Shown here: positions 38,670-46,955 of the stretch, one piece after another | Numbering within the stretch: position 1 is the stretch's first letter | Layout of the letters: each line of letters opens with the position of its first letter | Assembly: GCF_016894245.1 (NCBI RefSeq) | Contig: NZ_CP069792.1 | Span: 496,001 to 560,000, forward strand | Origin: Corynebacterium kroppenstedtii | Lineage (GTDB): Bacteria; Actinomycetota; Actinomycetes; Mycobacteriales; Mycobacteriaceae | DNA: 64,000 nucleotides | Reading direction: 5' to 3' | Made by a program: the position numbers and the translations under genes | The notes under the pieces: generated by a model | The model's input: only the letters and a program-made list of their open reading frames with translations | Told to the model about the DNA's origin: nothing | Database searches by the model: none

Positions 38670-40019
38670 GTGCCAGTACCCCAGTCCGACGTTGGTCGGC
38701 GCGCCTACAACGACGATCGAGCCCACGTTTTTCATTCGTGGTCTGCACAGGCGGAGTTGGATCCGATTGTGATGGAATCTGCCCACGGTTCCTACATTGT
38801 CGATGCAGATAAAAAGGAATATATCGACTTCTCTTCGCAGTTGGTCTATACGAATATTGGCCACCAACATCCGAAGGTCGTGCAGGCCATCAAAGAGCAG
38901 GCGGACCAACTGTGCACCATCGCTCCGGCGTACGCGAATGATAAGCGTTCAGAGGCCGCGCGCCTGATCACGTCGCACTTGCCCGATCATCTCAACAAGG
39001 TGTTGTTCACCAACGGTGGTGCGGATGCTGTTGAGCACGCTATCCGTTTGGCACGTCTGCACACGGGTCGCTACAAGGTGTTGTCGCGTTTCAGGGGCTA
39101 CCACGGCGCAACTCAGATCGCTATGAATGTTTCGGGCGATAATCGTCGGTGGAAAAATGACTATGGGACGTCGGGGGCGGTTCACTTCTTTGGGCCGTTC
39201 TTGTACCGCAGCCAATTCCATGCCACGACGGAAGAGGAAGAGTGCCAGCGCGCCCTCGAGTACTTGGATAACCTCATTGCGTTTGAGGGGCCGGAGCTGT
39301 TCGCCGCGTTCATTATGGAGACAATTCCCGGAACGGCGGGAATTATGCCTCCGCCGGCTGGATACTGGCAGGGCGTCCGCGAAATCTGCGATAAGTACGG
39401 CATCGTCATGATTTGCGACGAGGTCATGGCTGGTTTCGGCCGAACCGGCAACTGGTTTGCCTTCGAGGAGTTTGGTGCGAAACCGGACCTGGTGACGTTC
39501 GCCAAGGGGGTGAACTCGGGTTATGTGCCATTGGGCGGTGTCGCAATCTCTGACGAGATCGCCGCTGATTTTGACCACACCCCCTACCCCGGCGGATTGA
39601 CCTACTCGGGTCATGTTCTGGCAACATCCGCTGCTGTGGCCACGGTCAATGCTATGGACGAGGAGGGGATGGTTGATAACGCTCGACGTTTGGGCGAGGA
39701 TCTTTTTGGTCCAGCATTGCGTGATTTGGCAGCGAAGCACCATAGCATCGGAGATGTTCGCGGTCTCGGTTGCTTCTGGGCAGTCGAATTGGTGAAGGAT
39801 CAGGAAACTCGCGAACCGCTTGGTGCTTATGGAACCACCGCCCCTGAGGTCAAGGAACTTGTTGCGGAGTGCCGTGAGAACGGATTGGTGGTGTTCCAAA
39901 ACATGAACCGTATCCACATTTGCCCCGCTCTGAATATTCCCGACGACGTTGCACGCCAGGGCCTTGAGATCCTGGATAAGGCGCTGACGACGTTGGATCA
40001 AAAAATCGCTATTCAGTAG
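38670..40019 (+). CDS. Class III PLP aminotransferase
   Basis: PLP-dependent omega-aminotransferase of 449 aa. The GTG at 38670 is chosen because GGGAGG stands 6 nt upstream; the frame is open for 44 more codons without a site. Class III landmarks are FTNGGADAVEHAIRLAR (113-129), RGYHG (142-146), ICDEVMAGFGRTG with cofactor-binding Asp250, and the Schiff-base Lys279 in FAKGVNSG. The amino donor is unknown; relatives act on beta-alanine, taurine, putrescine or gamma-aminobutyrate. An SDR follows 111 bp on and may process the aldehyde or ketone product. Confidence 0.88.
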   Translation: MPVPQSDVGRRAYNDDRAHVFHSWSAQAELDPIVMESAHGSYIVDADKKEYIDFSSQLVYTNIGHQHPKVVQAIKEQADQLCTIAPAYANDKRSEAARLITSHLPDHLNKVLFTNGGADAVEHAIRLARLHTGRYKVLSRFRGYHGATQIAMNVSGDNRRWKNDYGTSGAVHFFGPFLYRSQFHATTEEEECQRALEYLDNLIAFEGPELFAAFIMETIPGTAGIMPPPAGYWQGVREICDKYGIVMICDEVMAGFGRTGNWFAFEEFGAKPDLVTFAKGVNSGYVPLGGVAISDEIAADFDHTPYPGGLTYSGHVLATSAAVATVNAMDEEGMVDNARRLGEDLFGPALRDLAAKHHSIGDVRGLGCFWAVELVKDQETREPLGAYGTTAPEVKELVAECRENGLVVFQNMNRIHICPALNIPDDVARQGLEILDKALTTLDQKIAIQ

Positions 40020-40130
40020 TGGCGTGGTGGGGGCGCATTCCGTCGAGCGGGGCGCATGTGTCCCCCACTACTCGTACAATCCTTAACCCGTATAAACCTC
40101 ACACGTATCCGCAACTTTGGAGAATTATTT

Positions 40131-40931
40131 ATGACATCACCTTCTAAAGACGCTTCTTCCGCTACCACTAACGATTCTGGCGCTAAAGGCAACGGCACCA
40201 AACCTGTAGCCGTCATTACGGGCGCAAGTTCCGGCATCGGCGCGGCGTCCGCAAAGGCGCTGGCCGACGCGGGATACACCGTCTACATTGGTGCCCGGCG
40301 CGTCGAGAAGCTTCAAGCCGTCGCCGAGGGTATTGACGCCGTCGCCCTGCCACTGGATGTGACCGATCAGGAGAGCGTCGATAAGTTCTGTGAGCAGGTT
40401 CCGCGGTGTGACGTGTTGGTCAATAACGCTGGTGGGGCGCACGGTTCCGAGTCGATTGCCGACGCCAACGTCGAGGACTGGCAATGGATGTATGACACCA
40501 ACGTGTTGGGCACGCTTCGTGTGACTCGGGCTCTGCTGCCCAAGATTGAGGCCAGTGGCGATGGTCAGGTCATTAATATCAGCTCGATTGCCGGGCACGA
40601 GCCGTACCGCGGTGGAGCCGGATACAACGCCGCCAAACATGCGGTGGCTGCTATGACGCGCGTGCTTCGCCTGGAGTTGCTGGGTAAGCCGGTTCGCGTG
40701 TGTGAGGTTTGCCCCGGCCTGGTGAACACGGAGTTCTCGACGGTTCGTTTTGGTGGCGATAAGGAGAAGGCCGACGCAGTCTATCGCGGCTTAGAGCCGA
40801 TGGTTGCTGAGGACATTGCCGACGCTGTCGCTTGGATTGCGACGCGGCCGTCGCGGATGAATATTGACCACATCACGATTATGGCTCGCGACCAGGTCTC
40901 GGCGCAGGAAGTCTACCGTCGCGAGGAGTAG
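40131..40931 (+). CDS. Short-chain dehydrogenase/reductase
   Basis: Classical SDR of 266 aa. The cofactor motif TGASSGIG is at 30-37, followed by GARR (54-57), whose Arg residues favour NADPH. NNAG is at 98-101, and the catalytic Ser151 or Ser152, Tyr165 and Lys169 (YNAAK) are in place. The first 22 residues are polar and not part of the fold. It resembles serine/3-hydroxy-acid dehydrogenases (YdfG type), but the substrate is uncertain. GGAG lies about 8 nt before the ATG. The preceding aminotransferase on the same strand hints at a joint pathway. Confidence 0.88.
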   Translation: MTSPSKDASSATTNDSGAKGNGTKPVAVITGASSGIGAASAKALADAGYTVYIGARRVEKLQAVAEGIDAVALPLDVTDQESVDKFCEQVPRCDVLVNNAGGAHGSESIADANVEDWQWMYDTNVLGTLRVTRALLPKIEASGDGQVINISSIAGHEPYRGGAGYNAAKHAVAAMTRVLRLELLGKPVRVCEVCPGLVNTEFSTVRFGGDKEKADAVYRGLEPMVAEDIADAVAWIATRPSRMNIDHITIMARDQVSAQEVYRREE

Positions 40932-40998
40932 CGCTGCGAGGAGTAGCCGCGGCTTGTTCCGGCTACCCCCGGTTCTCGCGGCTTTCTAGTATGGAGAT

Positions 40999-41592
40999 AT
41001 GGAAAACTCGGCTTTCGCTCCACAAACAGCTTCATCCACGGACGGCCCGCTACTTCTTCCCTTCAATGGGAAGCGGCCGCGAGTCCACCGGACCGCGTGG
41101 ATTGCACCCAATGCCACGTTGATCGGTGATGTGGAAATCGGTGCGCATTCCAGCGTGTATTACGGCTGCGTTCTGCGGGGCGATGTGAACTCGATTCGAA
41201 TTGGGGAACGCACGAATATTCAGGACAACAGCGTTCTCCACGTCGATAGTGATGCTCCCTGCACGCTAGGCGACGATGTCACCGTCGGACATATGGCGCT
41301 GGTGCATGGCTCCACTGTGGGCAATGGAGTTCTCGTGGGGATGAAATCTGCGTTGCTCTCCCACAGCGTGATCCATGAGGGGAGTCTGATCGCAGCGGCT
41401 GCCGTGGTGCTGGAAGGGCAAGAAATTCCTGCACAATCGCTTGCTGCGGGTGTTCCGGCGAAGGTCAAACGGCAACTGTCCGATGAGCAATCTCACTCAT
41501 TTATTCCCCATGCTGCCCATTACAAGGAGAATGCAGAATCACAACCGAGCCGTGCCGAATCACTGAAACCCGAAGACGTGTATTTTGACTGA
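40999..41592 (+). CDS. Gamma-carbonic-anhydrase-like hexapeptide-repeat protein
   Basis: Left-handed beta-helix protein of 197 aa, gamma-carbonic anhydrase/YrdA group, expected to be a trimer with zinc between subunits. Hexapeptide repeats run from about 33 to 140. The three ligand histidines are His81 (VLHVD), His98 (VGHMA) and His103 (LVHGS). The usual Cys after the third His is replaced by Ser. The Ser/Glu-rich tail after 160 is outside the fold. Whether it hydrates CO2 cannot be told; many members show no activity. GGAG lies about 4 nt before the ATG. The next small gene starts at the stop codon. Confidence 0.85.
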   Translation: MENSAFAPQTASSTDGPLLLPFNGKRPRVHRTAWIAPNATLIGDVEIGAHSSVYYGCVLRGDVNSIRIGERTNIQDNSVLHVDSDAPCTLGDDVTVGHMALVHGSTVGNGVLVGMKSALLSHSVIHEGSLIAAAAVVLEGQEIPAQSLAAGVPAKVKRQLSDEQSHSFIPHAAHYKENAESQPSRAESLKPEDVYFD

Positions 41593-41593
41593 T

Positions 41594-41920
41594 ATGTCAA
41601 ACACTAATTGGAAATTAAAGAAAGCCAAGTACGTTGATACAGCACCAATTGTCGCGACAGGCTTAATCGGCGGGTGGATCACCGCGCGCGAAACCGGGAT
41701 CCGGCCGCTGGGAGGCGTCGTTCTTGGCGCGGCTGGTCTCTACGCTGGGCGGACCTGGCTTGCCAAACGAGGCCCGGCGAAAGCTGGAGCGCTCGGCGCC
41801 ACCTACTTGGCTGCGTTTGGAGCATCGCACCCGCTAGCCAAGAAAATTGGAGCGTGGCCCTCTGTTCTGACCGTGGCGGGTCTCACCGCTGCTGCGTCAT
41901 ATGTCGTCTCGGACATGTAA
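41594..41920 (+). CDS. Small Gly/Ala-rich membrane protein
   Basis: Protein of 108 aa with three weakly hydrophobic Gly/Ala-rich helices (roughly 18-36, 38-56 and 66-105) and a basic start (NWKLKKAKY). The ATG at 41594 directly follows the TGA of the carbonic-anhydrase-like gene, so the two are coupled. A TTG nine bases earlier would overlap. No family was recognised and no function is proposed. Confidence 0.7.
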   Translation: MSNTNWKLKKAKYVDTAPIVATGLIGGWITARETGIRPLGGVVLGAAGLYAGRTWLAKRGPAKAGALGATYLAAFGASHPLAKKIGAWPSVLTVAGLTAAASYVVSDM

Positions 41921-42428
41921 CTAACCTCACTGCCATTTTCTTGATGGCATCCATTAACTGCGTCCTTGAGCTCACCAATATGCCGGTGAGCAGGCAGTTT
42001 TATTTCTTCTCTCTATCCCCCATTGTGTTACATCTCATACGGCTAGGCCATTACAAATCGTTCGAAATTGAAAATAAGCACTTGACGATGCCGCCGCGAG
42101 AACCTACGCTACCGAAACTTGAGAGTACAAACCTTTAGCTCATCCGTGGTGATTCGTTGTTCACCGTGGAGATAGCAACCAGCGTGGCGTGGCAGTCTCC
42201 ACTTTCCGCGTCCTCGATCGACCCTAGGGAGCAACATTTTGCCCGGGCCGGAACGCACCTACACAGTGCACTCACCCGCATCGTGCAATCACGTACTCAG
42301 TGCAATAGCACGACTGCTCGGAAGACAGTAGTGGCAGCGTTTCAGCTGGATAAGCACATCGACGTACTGGCACAGCAGCAACGTACTGGCACACAAGCAC
42401 GGCAATAAGCAAAACGAAGGACGACACG
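41921..42428. other. Gap upstream of the acyltransferase/glycolipid locus
   Basis: About 500 bp. A terminator lies near its start. The remainder has open frames without ribosome sites that are not convincing genes. AAGGA close to 42417 serves the first acyltransferase, and its promoter must be here. Confidence 0.45.
41966..42008 (+). terminator. Terminator after the small membrane gene
   Basis: GCTCACC (41970-41976) pairs with GGTGAGC (41985-41991), with flanking CCT/AGG extending the stem, followed by GCAGTTTTATTTC. Confidence 0.65.
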
Positions 42429-43949
42429 ATGGAATACACAGAACTAGCCGACTATCCCCTCCCCACCGGACAGCTTTCCACCTGGCAGTTTACTGACGAC
42501 GCTAGCCAGTGGAGCGAGGACGAACGCAGTCTTTCCATCAACCACGAGGATCACCTCCGCGAAGTTCTCCGCGCAGAAAAGAACAACGCCGAGCAAGGTC
42601 TTCCCTCCGTGTCGGAGGACTGGATCGGCGGAGCGTTCGTTATCCACCAGCCACTACGTACCGACGCCTTCCGCGAAGCCCTCAGGACATGGTTTAGCCG
42701 TCACGAGGCATACCGAACAACAGCTGTCGCTGATGGCCACAACGAAGCGACCACGAGCTTTACGCGCTACACGCTAGGTTCTTCCGCAGTTGACGTTTCC
42801 CGAAACAACTTCGGCGTCTACAAAGACGACCAGCTCCTACGCCACGAAATCCACAGACATTTCGCTCAGCACGTCAATGGGATCGGGTGGCCACACGTCA
42901 CTGTTGCGACGATTGAACCTGAGGCGTTTGAAGCTGGAGCTCGTGAGCCTGAAGCAAAGCGATCCGACGCCAGCCACGAGCACACATCCCCTGAATTCAC
43001 CGTCATTTTCGCCGCTGACCACGCAGTGATGGACGCCTACACACAGCTGTTCACCATCGCCGAACTCAGGGAGCTATACGCGGCAGCCGTCGATAAGCGG
43101 GAGCCAGCGCTGCCACCTGCGGGTTCGTATGTGGACTTTTGTGCCGGAGAACGGGCTGTCACTGAATCGGCGTCCGCCCGTGAGCGTGCAGTACAAGAAT
43201 GGAAAGAGTTCCTTACTGATGCCAATGGGTATCCAGCACCGCCAGTGTTCCCTCTACCTATTCGGTCGAACGTGGATTCTGGGTCGGCCACGCCGGCAAA
43301 CCAGCACCCGGCACAGCACAGCCTTTCCCAATGGCTACTCAACGAGAAAGATATCTCGCAGCTAGGTAAGCGCGCGAAAGCCAACGGTGGGTCAACCAAG
43401 TCTGCACTCCTGACCGCGTTGAAGCTGGCGCTCACCGAGCTCTCGCCGGTGCCATCAGCGCGGTATATCATGCCGATGCACACACGTCACGAGCCCAAGT
43501 ACATGCTGTCTGCCGGATGGTTTGTTGGTCTCATGCCAATCGATGATCCGCTCAATGGGGCATCGAGTTTCACCGAAGCGTTTTCAGATACGGTCCAAGC
43601 CACAAAGCGGCACCGTGATCTCTCCGTCTACCCCTATGCCGCCGTGAGCGACACATTGCACATCGACGAGCCACCTCGGTTCGTGATCTCCTACGTCGAT
43701 ACACGATTCATACCGGGGGCCGACGCCTGGGGCGACCGAGACCGCGTTCTTCGCAGCTCCGTAGTGAGCGACGACGATGTGTACATTTGGCTCAACCGCA
43801 CTGGGGAGGGGCTCAACGTTTCGATGCGCTACCCCAATAACGCCCAGGCGGAAGAATCGATCGCTGCATTCCTATCGCGATTCGCCGCCATCATCCACAG
43901 CGTCGTCACGACGGGGGATTACGCGGCTGCTGTGCCCGTCCGTGCCTAG
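42429..43949 (+). CDS. PapA-like acyltransferase 1 (condensation superfamily)
   Basis: Predicted acyltransferase of 506 aa in the CoA-dependent/condensation (HxxxD) superfamily, similar in layout to mycobacterial polyketide-associated (Pap) proteins. The catalytic motif is DHAVMDA with His198 and Asp202; the His before it in the canonical HHxxxDG is Asp here. A HTR element (351-353) followed by GWFVG (363-367), and SYVDTR further on, recur in two paralogues at 43946-45349 and 46956-48476. It has no carrier-protein or adenylation domain, so it should use acyl-CoA or another free acyl donor. AAGGA lies 7 nt before the ATG. It converges on the second paralogue with a 4-bp overlap. Acylation of a glycolipid made by the nearby glycosyltransferase is the proposed role. 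Confidence 0.8.
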   Translation: MEYTELADYPLPTGQLSTWQFTDDASQWSEDERSLSINHEDHLREVLRAEKNNAEQGLPSVSEDWIGGAFVIHQPLRTDAFREALRTWFSRHEAYRTTAVADGHNEATTSFTRYTLGSSAVDVSRNNFGVYKDDQLLRHEIHRHFAQHVNGIGWPHVTVATIEPEAFEAGAREPEAKRSDASHEHTSPEFTVIFAADHAVMDAYTQLFTIAELRELYAAAVDKREPALPPAGSYVDFCAGERAVTESASARERAVQEWKEFLTDANGYPAPPVFPLPIRSNVDSGSATPANQHPAQHSLSQWLLNEKDISQLGKRAKANGGSTKSALLTALKLALTELSPVPSARYIMPMHTRHEPKYMLSAGWFVGLMPIDDPLNGASSFTEAFSDTVQATKRHRDLSVYPYAAVSDTLHIDEPPRFVISYVDTRFIPGADAWGDRDRVLRSSVVSDDDVYIWLNRTGEGLNVSMRYPNNAQAEESIAAFLSRFAAIIHSVVTTGDYAAAVPVRA

Positions 43950-45349
43950 TCGGTACCGGTTAAACGGCGGCTGAGATCCTCAACGCACTCGTCGAGTATT
44001 GCCTCTGCCTGGGGAGTCCCAGGATATTTTGCCCGTAGCGATAGTCCTTTGTCGTTTCTAGTGAACCACAGTTGCACTGTTGCTGTTGGGGCGAGCGATG
44101 AAAAATACACGGCCCCGGGGATCGCTGCAGATCGTCCCGGACCGGTGCGAAAATCGCTATACGACACCATGAAGGGCTGCGGGGTCGGCATCACAGGACT
44201 GAATGTCTCCATGACGATGTCCAGTGGAACGGTCACGGCCTTAATGCCATCGCGCAACCATTGGCGAACGCCATCGCTGTTGCCTGGCTCAGCGATGACG
44301 GGGCCGTTGCTGACCATCCACCCCACAGTCCCGTGATAGGGGCTCGATGACCGCCCTCGAGTGTGGATCGGGACCACGCACGGCAGGGACTCCGACCCCA
44401 CCACGGTGTGCACAGAGCTCGCAAGAGCCGCCACAACCTCGGCAAATGTCCTCGTCGAAAGTGGCCCGGCCATGTGTGCTGCGGGTACAAGAAGTTCGGT
44501 ACGGTGATGAGGAGTCACCGACTCCGTCGTACCTACATCGGCAGGAAATGCCGGCACAATTCCCCCCGTGCGATCAAAAAAACGCTTCCATACTGCAAGT
44601 GCACGCTGGAGTTCATCGCTGTTCTTACTGTCATGCCAGCGAACGGATGCTTCTTGTTCTTTTCGCACAACATCAATAAACGACGGAGCTGTAGCGGGAT
44701 CGGGGGCTGACGAGGTGCCGGCGTTCCCGTTAACGATTCCGGCATTTTCTTCGGTGGCCTCATGATCGTTGTTACAGTTTCTGAGCTTCTCTGCCGGTGA
44801 AGCCACAAGGTCCCACAGACGTTGGAGAATGATGTGGATGCTCGCCATATCCGCATGAAAATGGTCACTTGCTACCACGAGGCGATGACCGCACAGGGCA
44901 AAAAAGAGCCCAGGGGTACGGCCCGGGACGCACGCGTCGTCGATTCTCGCCTCCACCTCTTGACGAATAGTTGAAGAATCTGCATCCAAATCGGTGAGGA
45001 ATGCTTCGGTCACAATAGATAGGTGATCATTCGACCACATTCTCTGGCTACCGTCATTTTCCGACGGATTAGAGGGGACTAGCCGCAATGCGTCATAATC
45101 ACCGATAAGAGTGTGGATTGCATTCGCGATAGCGTCGATGTTGTGCTGTGTGCCGGCGAGAACACTACTGGGGAGGATAAAAGATCCTGCGACCCATGAT
45201 GGACGGCCACTCGCTCTGACGCTCTCCAGATGGTTACGTTGGTTCAGCGTTAGTGGAAAGGTTTCCGAACCGGGAATTCCATCCCAGTCCAGAACATACT
45301 GAGTACACGGACCTGAAAGGGCAATATCATCGAGGTAGCAAACATCCAC
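43946..45349 (-). CDS. PapA-like acyltransferase 2 (condensation superfamily)
   Basis: Acyltransferase of 467 aa, paralogous to the proteins at 42429 and 46956. The active-site motif is SDHFHADM with His163 and Asp167, so the HxxxD core is kept although the Gly after Asp is Met. The C-terminal half carries IHTR, then VGWMVS, and VSYSDFR, matching the same landmarks in the other two. The region around 195-235 is a polar insert. The start is GTG with no clear ribosome site. It is divergent from the glycosyltransferase gene across about 130 bp and convergent with acyltransferase 1. The acyl group and acceptor are unknown. Confidence 0.78.
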   Translation of the reverse strand: MDVCYLDDIALSGPCTQYVLDWDGIPGSETFPLTLNQRNHLESVRASGRPSWVAGSFILPSSVLAGTQHNIDAIANAIHTLIGDYDALRLVPSNPSENDGSQRMWSNDHLSIVTEAFLTDLDADSSTIRQEVEARIDDACVPGRTPGLFFALCGHRLVVASDHFHADMASIHIILQRLWDLVASPAEKLRNCNNDHEATEENAGIVNGNAGTSSAPDPATAPSFIDVVRKEQEASVRWHDSKNSDELQRALAVWKRFFDRTGGIVPAFPADVGTTESVTPHHRTELLVPAAHMAGPLSTRTFAEVVAALASSVHTVVGSESLPCVVPIHTRGRSSSPYHGTVGWMVSNGPVIAEPGNSDGVRQWLRDGIKAVTVPLDIVMETFSPVMPTPQPFMVSYSDFRTGPGRSAAIPGAVYFSSLAPTATVQLWFTRNDKGLSLRAKYPGTPQAEAILDECVEDLSRRLTGTD

Positions 45350-45478
45350 ATCACCGACGGTACCAGGACGTTTCCCCTTACCCGCTGCGATAATGACAAC
45401 TAACGTTGTAACGATTACGAACTAATACCGGTGCACTCCGCACACCACACTTCACCGCGAGGTCCCTCAAGGAAAGCT
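45350..45478. promoter_or_regulatory. Divergent promoter region, acyltransferase 2 / glycosyltransferase
   Basis: About 130 bp between divergent genes. It holds the inverted repeat ACAAC-TAAC-GTTGT (45396-45409), with TAAT/ATTA further out (45391-45394 and 45413-45416), which could be an operator. AAGGA is the glycosyltransferase ribosome site. Confidence 0.35.
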
Positions 45479-46930
45479 ATGCCCGCCTACTCTGCACGAA
45501 ACCATGCAAACCATACCGACAACAGCCCAGCAGACTCTTCTGAATCTACTCAAAGACCCGCTCGCCAAAATATTGTGTTTGTCTTGTCTGGTAGCCGCGG
45601 CGATATCCAGCCCGCTGTAAGTCTCGGTCTGGAACTCCAGGACCGCGGTCACACTGTCACGTTCTTGTGCACGCCTAGTCTGACCACTTTTGCACGCACT
45701 GCCGGGATCCAGTCAGTGTTTCCCGCGGGGATCAATATCGGCGATATGACAGATCGCGCACGATCAACATTGGCGAGCAAAAACCCCGTCGCTATTGCGA
45801 AATTAGCTACGCACTTTCTTAAGCATTCCGTTGATGATCTACATCAAGACCTCATCAACTATTACTTTTCCGAAAACAGCACCCAGGGCTCGTCGGATAT
45901 GGATCACCCCAAGCTCGCACAACCAACCTTGTTAATTGTGAATCCTATGTGTCAAAGACAGGGGACATCATTGGCTGAAAAATGGAGGATTCCCCTCGTT
46001 GTTCTGCGATATGCGCCAATTTCTCATAACAGCTATTCGGGTTGGCCGCATCAATTAACCCGCCGCGCACCCAAATGGATAAAGAAAAAATCATGGCACA
46101 TTCAGGAGTGGTTCGACTTCTTCATGTACGGGCATTGGGAAAATACATTCCGACGCCATCTTGGGCTTGCTTCTCGATTTCACCCATTCACACGTTACTT
46201 ACGCGACCACTCAGTGCCTCAACTACAGCTCTGCGACCCGAACGTCGTCCCAGACATCGCCGCAGAGTGGGCAGGCACCAACAAAATTTTTGTTGGGTAT
46301 CTTGATCTTCCCGCCTCTGCGCGGCGTCGCCTCAACGAACCAGATACCCTCCCCGCTGATCTTGACCACTGGCTTTCCAGTGGTAGCGCCCCACTTTTTG
46401 TGAGCTTCGGATCAATGCCGGTATCGAACCCCACCCGCCTTGTGGACACCATTGTCTCCGTGGCCCGAAGGCACAACCTCCGCGTACTCTTTAGCGGATT
46501 CGACAGCACTACAAATGCCACCAACGACGAACCACGAGCGACGTCCACCGTCGGCAATCAAGGTCATGACGAGGCTAACGATGTGTACTTCACTGGAGCG
46601 ATCAATCAGACTGCTGTCCTGCCACGATGCTGCGCTGCGGTTCACCACGGTGGGGCCGGCACGACCGCAGCCAGTCTGCGCTCCGGAAACCCCACCATGA
46701 TTTATGCTTTCGGCTTCGAGCAACCTTTCTGGGCGTCGTGCATTGAAAACCTAGGTGTCGGAGTCGGGTCGTCAGTATCACGTTTGACCACTGAGCACTT
46801 CGCGAAAGACCTCGACCGTGCACTGTCGTCACCGGTTCGGGAGGCTGCGCGGGCATTCGCCGCCGATATGACATCACCTGACCAGGCATTATCGACGGCG
46901 ATCCGCCTCATTGAAGACCAGGCTGGCTAG
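45479..46930 (+). CDS. GT1-family glycosyltransferase (glycolipid/sterol-type)
   Basis: GT-B glycosyltransferase of 483 aa related to UDP-sugar:sterol/lipid glycosyltransferases and to the Gtf enzymes of mycobacterial glycopeptidolipid synthesis. The N-terminal GSRGDIQP (38-45) is typical of this group. SFGSMP marks the start of the C-terminal domain. The nucleotide-sugar site has HHGGAGTT (389-396) and the later FEQPFWA, where the Glu-Gln pair normally contacts the sugar. The ATG at 45479 has AAGGA 5 nt upstream; an in-frame GTG 16 codons earlier has no site. Flanked by PapA-like genes on both sides, it probably glycosylates a lipid, or supplies the sugar head that they acylate. Confidence 0.85.
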   Translation: MPAYSARNHANHTDNSPADSSESTQRPARQNIVFVLSGSRGDIQPAVSLGLELQDRGHTVTFLCTPSLTTFARTAGIQSVFPAGINIGDMTDRARSTLASKNPVAIAKLATHFLKHSVDDLHQDLINYYFSENSTQGSSDMDHPKLAQPTLLIVNPMCQRQGTSLAEKWRIPLVVLRYAPISHNSYSGWPHQLTRRAPKWIKKKSWHIQEWFDFFMYGHWENTFRRHLGLASRFHPFTRYLRDHSVPQLQLCDPNVVPDIAAEWAGTNKIFVGYLDLPASARRRLNEPDTLPADLDHWLSSGSAPLFVSFGSMPVSNPTRLVDTIVSVARRHNLRVLFSGFDSTTNATNDEPRATSTVGNQGHDEANDVYFTGAINQTAVLPRCCAAVHHGGAGTTAASLRSGNPTMIYAFGFEQPFWASCIENLGVGVGSSVSRLTTEHFAKDLDRALSSPVREAARAFAADMTSPDQALSTAIRLIEDQAG

Positions 46931-46955
46931 CTCGTTAGCGGCGTCCAGGCGGCGG

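Noticed and set aside
38949..40001. Long open frame (350 codons) on the minus strand opposite the aminotransferase
   Set aside because: Antisense to a gene with complete class III motifs; its own translation has no recognisable pattern and no ribosome site.
42157..42408. Open frame in the gap before acyltransferase 1
   Set aside because: No ribosome site, Ser/Thr/Gln/Arg-rich random-looking translation and no motif.
43037..43483. 148-codon minus-strand frame inside acyltransferase 1
   Set aside because: Ser/Arg-rich shadow frame; the plus-strand protein has paralogues at 43946-45349 and 46956-48476.
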